This document shows, one piece after another, positions 30,066 to 36,830 of a DNA stretch of 36,830 bases. The notes beneath the pieces were generated by a model that searched no databases, was not told where the DNA came from, and saw nothing but the letters and a program-made list of their open reading frames with translations. Position 1 is the first letter of the stretch. Each line of letters opens with the position of its first letter. The translations under genes and the position numbers were made by a program. Source of the stretch: Nemertoderma westbladi (taxonomy: Eukaryota > Xenacoelomorpha > Nemertodermatida > Nemertodermatidae); NCBI GenBank assembly GCA_032718475.1, contig JAUCBJ010001544.1, positions 1 to 36,830 of the forward strand. Direction: 5' to 3'.

Positions 30066-30234
30066 TGGTGGTGTAGATGTTCCTGGTTTGTCGTCACTGA
30101 TTGCCATGTAGTCATAGGAAGCAGAAGGAAGGAGGTCTGTTTCATTGACATCTTCAGCATATTGGTTGTTTAATTGGCAACAGAATCCAGAAGCTTGTTC
30201 GTTACGATAATTAAATGACTTGCACTTAGGATCT
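30066..30234 (-). CDS. Probable host exon, PAN/Apple-like domain end
   Basis: On the minus strand attgcag precedes 30234; the exon completes a split codon and then reads DPKCKSFNYRNEQASGFCCQ, LNNQYAEDVNETDLLP, SYDYMAI and ends STPP before a GTTAGT donor at 30065. C-x-SFNY followed by C-x-L-N and a Tyr-rich end is the pattern of PAN/Apple domains in animal extracellular proteins (ligand or carbohydrate binding). If the GTTAGT donor is not used the frame stops at 30045-30047. With it, the exon ends in phase 0, matching the small candidate exon at 20927. Confidence 0.6.
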
Positions 30235-31560
30235 CTGCAATTAATTAAAATTAAATAGAATTGGTTTCATTTTTTTAATATTCCATTTCAGTTGGGATAT
30301 TTTAGCAAAATCAAACCATATATAAATGTGGTGCACTGGTGCAAGTAAGCATAATTAAAATATGCACACTATGTTACAGGAACATCCCTATATGCACTTC
30401 GTAGACCCAAAAACCAATATATCTCCTTAATAATCAATAGTATAGTGGTATTTAATTATCACCCTCAGTTTGTTACCTACAAAGGTCAGGTAAACAAACA
30501 TTATAGGCCAAACAACAGGAAATCATGTGGTTGCGCAATCTACGATATGATACAGTAAATGTATTGTTTTAATATTACTTGACCACTGTACAATGTGTAC
30601 ATAGGATATATTGGGGAGACCTTATGTTATCCCCAGTTATTGCATTGAATTAGTGTACATACAACCTGTAGGTTGCCATCCCCTGCCTCCTATTATTATT
30701 AGTGGTAGTGGGATCCAATTAGAGGCCATTATAGGCCCACTGAGATAGACTGCTTCAGCAACAGTCTCATTCCCAAACATTATACTTGATGTAATGTAAT
30801 ACCACCCCCGCTTTGTATCCACCCATAAGCAACACTATCCATCTTTGATGGATACACTGACACTAGACAAGAGCCTAAAGTAAAATTGCCGATTTAGCAA
30901 ACAAAGGTGGGACCGTGAATACATTTGAAATACCGGTCTAAAGGCCCATTCCCACTCACCTGTGTTTGAGCAGTAAACTGTGACTTGTAAACTTTGGCAG
31001 TTAGTTTGGACCCAATAGTTAGACTTACGGAATTGTGTGGGGCGCCACCGATGCCAATACGCCTATCTCATTTTATCGTTGTCTGGGCACGCCCACCCAC
31101 CCCTAGCAGCTGGGGGTTTGCACAGTAATTATTAGGAGGATTTTCTGTGTAGGCTGGCGCCTAAAGGGGGTGAACCATGGGTGAACTGAACATGGTTGGG
31201 GGGTATAGGCTGGATCGGAGGACTCAAATTATATATTATTAATGCCGGATGTCCCTGAGGAAATTGGAGCTCTGAATGATGTTTTTTCAACCAGAATAGT
31301 GGAATTGTTGGCAAATGAGACAGGATCGCCACAAGCTCCTAAAAGAGACTTTTGGTGTTGGGGGTTAAAGGGTTGGGCCGATCTAACCAGGTGAACCTTA
31401 CATCACCTTACATCATCGAAAGGAGGCGATGGACTTATCATTGGTATTATGCCATCCAGATGGCAAGCACCTGGAGGCACCACTTCGCAAATCTGCATAT
31501 GTACACCCCACCCCGCACTGGTAATTATTAAATTGTACATGGTTAATGGATGCGAGCTTC
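30235..31560. other. No confirmed gene; strong minus-strand donor at 30959
   Basis: CAG|GTGAGT occurs on the minus strand with the exon side ending at 30960, and two open frames precede it, so an exon of the same putative gene may lie at about 30960-31060. None of its short translations is recognisable. Elsewhere nothing is seen. Confidence 0.35.
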
Positions 31561-31574
31561 ATAAACATACTACT

Positions 31575-31765
31575 GTAGCATTGGATAACCGTTGGACCAA
31601 CGCTGCCTATGGCAACGTGGCGGCGTTGGAGCACCGTTGTGAGGCATTGTTGGTCCAACGGAAAAAATGTCCCAACTATTTCCGTTGGATCAACGAAGAA
31701 AAAACAACGTTGGTCCAACTCTATATTTCAACTGGAAGCCAACCAATTATCCGTTGGGTCACAGT
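31575..31765. repeat. Cluster of ccgttggaccaacg words
   Basis: At least six forms of CGTTGGnCCAACG or its half within 190 bp, several of them self-complementary and in both orientations, with ataaacat at both edges (31560 and 31770). Could be a small foldback element. No ORF of note. Confidence 0.65.
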
Positions 31766-32640
31766 TGTATAAACATATACTGGCACTGGTACCCATCACA
31801 ACCATAATTGTGCTTTGTTGCTTGGGGATGAAATCTTATATTATTTCTAAAAGACAGTTTTGGACGTACCGGTGGGATCAAATCGGAGTCCTCCAAGATG
31901 GAAATTTCTTAGAATAAATAATAGGTATGCCTGCATGAAACCACTCATTCGTCCAAAATAAATATAAATTACCATTTTCCAATAATTGTTCTTTTGTTTG
32001 GTATTACACAGGTTAAAATTATCAATTAATGGAAATGAGCAGGTTATAGTTACATTTATTCTATCCAAAACAATGAACTAATGTCAATATAGTAGAACAG
32101 GTTACAGTTTTATTTTTGGGAGTAATCAGATGTTATTGCGTCGATTTCCACTGGAGAGGGATGAATTTTGATTGCATCGAAAGCACACCCCCCTCCCCTC
32201 CTTATCTGCTTGTTTAATATACACATATATGGAGAGGGGCGATCCACGAAGGGGATAACTTAATAATTGGGTTAGGGTTGGGAGGGGGGAAAAACGAGAG
32301 GTCGGATCTTTAGGGTGATCGAAAAGGTGTTCGTTAATGTAAGTGCCAATATTTCGGCCACAACATGTAATAATAATTGAATTATTATACAAATAAACAG
32401 GCCTTCAACAGGGCAAATGCAATCGGGATGTGTCGGGCTACATAAAAAAAACTGACTAAACACTACTGCACTACTTCCTAAAGACACTACTCAAACTATG
32501 TTACTATGTATGAAATTAGTTACATTAGCATCAGGTATTGAATGAAAAATAATTAAATAGGTAGTGATATAACATAATTCGCACCGAACAGAATTAATAT
32601 TAATATAAAATACCAGTGTAGAAAAATATTATTATATTTA
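31766..32640. other. No gene seen
   Basis: AT-rich sequence. Short frames on both strands without recognisable domains. Confidence 0.5.
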
Positions 32641-32644
32641 TCTG

Positions 32645-32715
32645 TGGGGTGGGGTGGGGTGGGGTGGGGTGGGAGTGGGGGCGGGGTTGGGGGTGGTGGG
32701 GGGTGTGCGTGGGGA
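32645..32715 (+). repeat. (GGGGT)n and G-rich tract
   Basis: Five or six GGGGT units followed by irregular G runs of 3-6. The strand could form G-quadruplexes. It lies just beyond the 3' end of the Penelope-like element. Confidence 0.85.
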
Positions 32716-34506
32716 TTAGTATGTTTGGGAATGTTGTGGGGGTTTCTTTGTAGTGCTACAGTATGTGTATTGTGTCTATTGGTGTGGGAGTGTCTGAGAG
32801 TGTCTACTGCGTTAGTGCGTGGGTGTGATGTTGTGTTTCTACTACTAGTACTATTGCTCCGTGGGGATGTGATGTGAGGGGAAAGTGCGTTAAATATAAG
32901 CTTTTGACTAAGTGGCTGGGGTAGTCATTGCCACGTAGGATATTTTTAATTTTATCAAGGCTACGTACGTGAGCGACCATTCGGGGTGTTACTATTGCGA
33001 ATGGCGCGTTGAATGGCGGATCTGGCGACATTAATAATCATATTGCGGGGGTGGCTACTATAGTAGTTCAAAATAATACCGGCCATACTGGGTTTAATAT
33101 AAAGTTCAACATCTATCCGTCCTTCGTTATTGATGGTGGTTGTAACGTCAAGGAATGCTAAGCTAGAGAAAGATTTCTCCATGGTGTACTTAATAGAAGG
33201 GTGGCAGTTATTAAGTTAAATTAAAAATTTATCCAACTCCTCCTCACCATGTGCCCATACTGCCCACCCATCGTCGTAAAACCTAGACCAGCAGTCCACT
33301 GCCAAAAAATAATTATCTAAATACAGTTTCTCTTTAACATGAATGTATATCCCCGAGAAGGAATTGGCGAGCCGGTTTCCCATTCCCAACCTGTCTTTTT
33401 GTTCGTAAAACTTCCGTTAAACTTAAAATAAGTAAATTCTAGTGAGGTCCTAAGTAGGCCATAAAAATCTGGGATACTGAGTCCATATAAGTTAATTTGG
33501 TCCTGGTTGCTGTTGACGAATCCGGTGACAATGTCGATTCCTTCGATGACCGGGATGACGGTGTACATGGATACAATATCTAGACTAAATATCATATCTC
33601 CCGGCTGAAGAGGATTGATGCAACTAATGCGGTTCATGAAATCTAATGTATTCTTAAGTAGTTCCAGTACCAAGTTGGCGGCTTGGGTTAAAATGCGACT
33701 CGCCATCCATGCTGGCTTCTCCGCTGCTGAACCAGATCCCGAGTATATGGGCCGCATAGGTTCGTCGACTTTGTGGGTTTTGGGGTTCCCGTATAACTCT
33801 GGTTTTCTAGCGTGGATGTTACTTGTTAGCACTGCTCGCAGGTATTAATCCCGTTCGAATATAGAAATCACTCCCGCATTGATCTTAATGGCTGTTACAT
33901 TGGGGTTCTTTGCCAGTGGTGTGTAAGCTGCCGAGTTGGATAATATATCTTTATGGATTTTCTGATGTATCGTTTTTGCATCAAAGACGCGAATCCACCA
34001 CTCTTGTCCGCCTTTTTGACGATTAAATTATTATCTGCCTTCAGTTCCTTAAGGGCGTGGGCTTATTTTTCTGTAAGGTTAGTCGTACCCGCTTTTGGTT
34101 TGTGTGTGAGTGCGAATTTGTGTTGCCCGTAGACTGCTTTAATAGAGTTTGAGAGTTCATCTATATCACGTAGTATGTGTGTAGGAATATCCGTCGGGGG
34201 ATGGGACTGGTAGGTATCGGGAAATGGAATTTTACCGAGTGGTTGCATTGTCGGAACCGGGTCGGTTGCTGTTGTTGAGTTGTTGGTGTTCGAGTTCGTG
34301 ATTCTATGTTCCTCGGCACGTTCTTCGGCACGCCGTTCTCGTTCGGCCTTCCACCGCATGCCGTAAGAGAAACGGTCCAGGCCAATCACGAGGTTGTCCA
34401 TTGTATTGCGATCGAAATCCCTCTGTACAGCGAACTGCGGGCCCTTGCTTAAGAGTTCGAGGGAGCCTTCCAGCTCTATCGGCCTATCGATAGACCTCCG
34501 ATAGGT

Positions 34507-34537
34507 CTCCGATAGACCCGTCTATCGATGGGTCTAT

Positions 34538-34542
<5 letters not shown>
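34507..34542. repeat. Perfect hairpin, 13-bp stem
   Basis: ctccgatagaccc (34507-34519) pairs with gggtctatcggag (34530-34542). It is part of a wider cluster of ctatcg/cgatag words from 34475. It touches the G30 run and lies within the Penelope N-terminal coding region. Confidence 0.9.

Positions 34543-34571
<29 letters not shown>
34542..34571. repeat. Homopolymer of 30 G
   Basis: Uninterrupted. Together with the hairpin it interrupts the Penelope-like ORF between MNLSSS.. and ..ELEGSLELL. Confidence 0.95.
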
Positions 34572-34572
<1 letters not shown>

Positions 34573-34984
34573 TTATCGATGAACACACGATCCAACGCAT
34601 GTTTCTTTGTCTGGAGCGGTAAACGGTGTTTTTCTAAAATAGAACTACTGAGGTTCATAAGTTTCTTTCAGTGCACGGTGTGAGTTTGGATTGATGCTAG
34701 TTCATGTGTCTTTCTGTAGAAATGTTGCATCTTCCTCGTGATGTACTCCAGTATCCGGGACTCTGTGATGTACTGTTGTAATGTATCTCGTTGTATGCTG
34801 AGTTTAGCAATTTTAGCGTGTGTAGAACATACAGCAGCCGCTAAAGAACGGCGTTTGAAATTAAAAAGGATCCTATTGTAACTCGGGTGTTCGATGTTAA
34901 TCTTAATTGCACTGTCGATGGTATTGGATGGTTATAGGAATGTTATTGTTAAAGTTGTTATTGCTCTTTTAATCATCATGGTAT

Positions 34985-35896
34985 TACATATTGGAATGGG
35001 GTGAACCGCAAGGTGACACATTAGCACCATTACTATTTGTAATTGTGCTGGATTACGCAATGAGGACGGCCACAAAGGGTGAAGATCTGGGATTCACACT
35101 TCAAGAACGCAGAAGTAGTAGATATCCGGCAACTACAGTCACAGACACCGACTTTGCGGATGACATCGCCCTGCTCTCTAATACGCTAGCAGATGCACAG
35201 CTTCTACTAAATAAAGTGGGGAGGGCTGCTAAGGAGGTTGGATTGCATATAAATGCTACCAAGACCGAATTCTTGACCTTTGATGTTGATGGAAACTTGA
35301 CAACCATTGATAATAATCAACTAAGGAAGGTCGATGACTTCCAGTACTTTGGATCATGGATAGAGAGTAGCAAAAAGGACATAGAATTTAGGAAAGCAAA
35401 GGCTTTTGGGTAGCTCTATCAAAAATCGATACCATCTGGAAATCAGATCTCTCCAGGCACCTGAAGACTAAGTTCTTTCAAAGCCACAGTGGAAAGTGTA
35501 TTTTTATACGGGGGTGAGACCTGGACACTGACTAAATCACTTGAACAACGAATTGATGGTTGCTACACAAGACTACTAAGGGCAGCCCTAAACATCAGCT
35601 GGAGACAACATATGCCAAACGCCGAGCTTTATGGTACAATACCACCCTCTGTGAACGCAGATTAAGATTCAGTGGGCACTGCTGGCGAAGTAAAGACGAG
35701 GTCATACCAGATCTACTCTTCTGGCAACCAACCAACCAACTTTGTAGCGTAGTCGTGGACGACCGGCCATAACATATATAGATCAACTTGAAAGGGATAC
35801 TGAACTTGGGAGAAACGAAATTGCGACAACTATGGAGAATCGGGAAGCCTGGAAGGATCTCAATTCCACTGTCCGAGTTCGCTCGACCTAGTAGTA
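34985..35896 (+). mobile_element. Second RTE-like LINE family, RT palm to 3' end
   Basis: Starts inside RT motif C region: GEPQGDTLAPLLFVIVLDY, then TDTDFADDIALLSN (catalytic FADD near 35150), GLHINATKTEF and FQYFGSWIES in an open frame to 35413. Then, in shifted frames, VFLYGGETWTLTKSLEQ, GCYTRLLRAALNISW, LRFSGHCWR and WKDLNSTVRV. It ends with cctagtagtagtac. A TAG at 35411-35413 and at least three later breaks make it inactive. It is clearly diverged from the family at 24-28 kb yet ends in a similar (TAG)n tail. Confidence 0.9.
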
Positions 35897-36830
35897 GTAC
35901 AATTCACCACCGAATTTTCCAACACCCGAATGAACTACCTGGATATCACCATTTACCATCACAACAACACCCTCCTAACGAAACTCTTTAAGAAACCTAC
36001 TTCCAATAAACTTCCTATTTTATATTCCAGTTCTCACTACAAACCCGCACTCTTAGCAGGAGTTAAAGCCGAAATCCTAAGATATCGCCGTTTTACCAAC
36101 AACGACCACCACTTCAACATCGCCAGACACGCATATTTGGAGCTTTGCAAACACATAGGTTACCCCCTCAACTTCCTGTTAGGACTCTACGCATGGAAAC
36201 CCGACCCCCGACTACCCTGCAACCCCCCCACCACCCTCCCCCAATCACAAACACACCCGCCGATATACCTCGCGACCACACCCCATTTCATCAAAATGCT
36301 TTCTGCCACCGTTACTTGACACAAAAAATGAAAATCTTATCCGCGTTATCACAGTTCCCTGCAACCTGCCGAACCTCGGACAAATCCTCATCCGCAAAAA
36401 GCAACCCCAACGTAACACTGGTAACCAACCCTGCCACATCTCCCGATGCCTATGCTGCAAAGCAATAACTGACCCCACAACCACCCCATGGGGCGAATGC
36501 ATTACCGGTCATTTTAATTGTAAATCCCATAATATTCTTTATTTTATTGCGTGTAAATCTCACCCCAAGCAGTGGTATTTAGGCCAGACCGAACAATTTC
36601 TACATAAGATACTTAATGATCACCGGGCCACAATTCGCGATGCTAGGAAAGGTATCGACACAACTGACCCCGAAGTACTCCGTTTACAACACTTTACCGA
36701 CTGCCCCCTGCAAGACATCCACATCACCTGTTTCAAACAATTCTGTAACCACAACCACCTAATTAATTCCGTGTCCGTTCTGATTAACCTCCACCGTCCT
36801 CCCCTCAATAAAATCACACCAGCAATGTAA
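35897..36830 (+). mobile_element. Penelope-like element fragment with GIY-YIG endonuclease
   Basis: 35905-36319 encodes the region after the RT palm (MNYLDITIYHHNNTLLTKLF, FKKPTSNKLPILYSSSHYKP). After a +1 shift at the A run near 36323, an ATG-less frame from about 36327 to the stop at 36828-36830 encodes NLGQILIRKKQ, a Cys/His cluster (CHISRCLCC), NILYFIAC, WYLGQTEQFLHKILNDHRAT and LINLHRPPLNK. This is the Cys-rich linker and GIY-YIG nuclease (here LY and YLG, catalytic-type Arg in HRA) of Penelope-like elements, which nick the target. The RT core is missing by 5' truncation. A different family from the element at 33-35 kb. Confidence 0.88.

Larger units (their letters stand above)
32880..34935 (-). 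mobile_element. Penelope-like element, RT region, decayed
   Basis: Minus-strand order: helix-rich N-terminus (LQQYITESRILEYITRKM, MNLSSSILEKH), LELLSKGPQFAVQRDF, an Arg/Glu helix, HALKELKADNNLIVKKADKS, then PELYGNPKTHKVDEPMRPIY. Next come MIFSLDIVSMYTVIPV (33317-33832), SRFYDDGWAVW (catalytic YDD near 33280), SSLAFLDVTTT and LYIKPS. This is the motif series of Penelope-like reverse transcriptases. Breaks include a TGA near 34670, TAA near 34062, and frame changes near 33990, 33840, 33355 and 33200. No GIY-YIG domain follows, so the 3' end is missing or this is an EN-less type. Confidence 0.88.

Overview
The window is eukaryotic, from an animal genome, most likely a marine invertebrate. Phase-matched exons with GT..AG borders are separated by kilobases, and the rest is a dense, nested mix of animal-type retroelements (Ty3/gypsy of the CsRn1 type, BEL/Pao, RTE-like and Jockey/CR1-like LINEs, Penelope-like elements). 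Frequent taggcct-type words would suit an echinoderm, hemichordate or similar animal, but that placement is a guess. There are no prokaryotic operons, CRISPR arrays or recognisable RNA genes.

Layout. 1-4252: an almost complete CsRn1-like LTR retrotransposon on the minus strand (its 3' LTR is cut by the window edge). 4271-4870: a BEL/Pao protease fragment running into a 26-bp minisatellite. 5222-5398: a probable host exon (thrombospondin-type-1-like, minus). 5485-7066: two pieces of an RTE-like LINE. 7083-7339: a Jockey/CR1-like fragment, split by the largest object in the window, an 11.26-kb LTR element (7340-18598, minus) flanked by a 5-bp duplication. That element encodes a coiled-coil/Asn-rich/Arg-rich leader region, a BEL/Pao-type Gag and an A17-type protease. 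After a satellite spacer it encodes a second open region with a DEDD-type 3'-5' exonuclease-like domain and three zinc knuckles. I find no reverse transcriptase, RNase H or integrase in it.

18.6-23.9 kb is mostly non-coding: a foldback/MITE-like element, a small candidate exon, an orphan ORF and a very regular 68-bp satellite. 23.9-27.95 kb holds three RTE-like LINE copies, two of them head to head. 27.95-29.1 kb is a broken, apparently intronless alpha-kinase pseudogene. 30.07-30.23 kb is a PAN/Apple-like exon. 32.9-34.9 kb is a decayed Penelope-like element interrupted by a palindrome and 30 consecutive G. 34.98-35.9 kb is another RTE-like LINE end, followed by a Penelope fragment that encodes a GIY-YIG endonuclease to the end of the window.

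How it fits together. The PAN-like, small and TSR-like exons lie on the minus strand with compatible intron phases, so they could belong to one secreted or membrane gene whose introns have filled with mobile elements. Apart from the gypsy element, most mobile ORFs carry several frameshifts or stops. Their products would not be made as written unless some breaks are sequencing errors in homopolymers.
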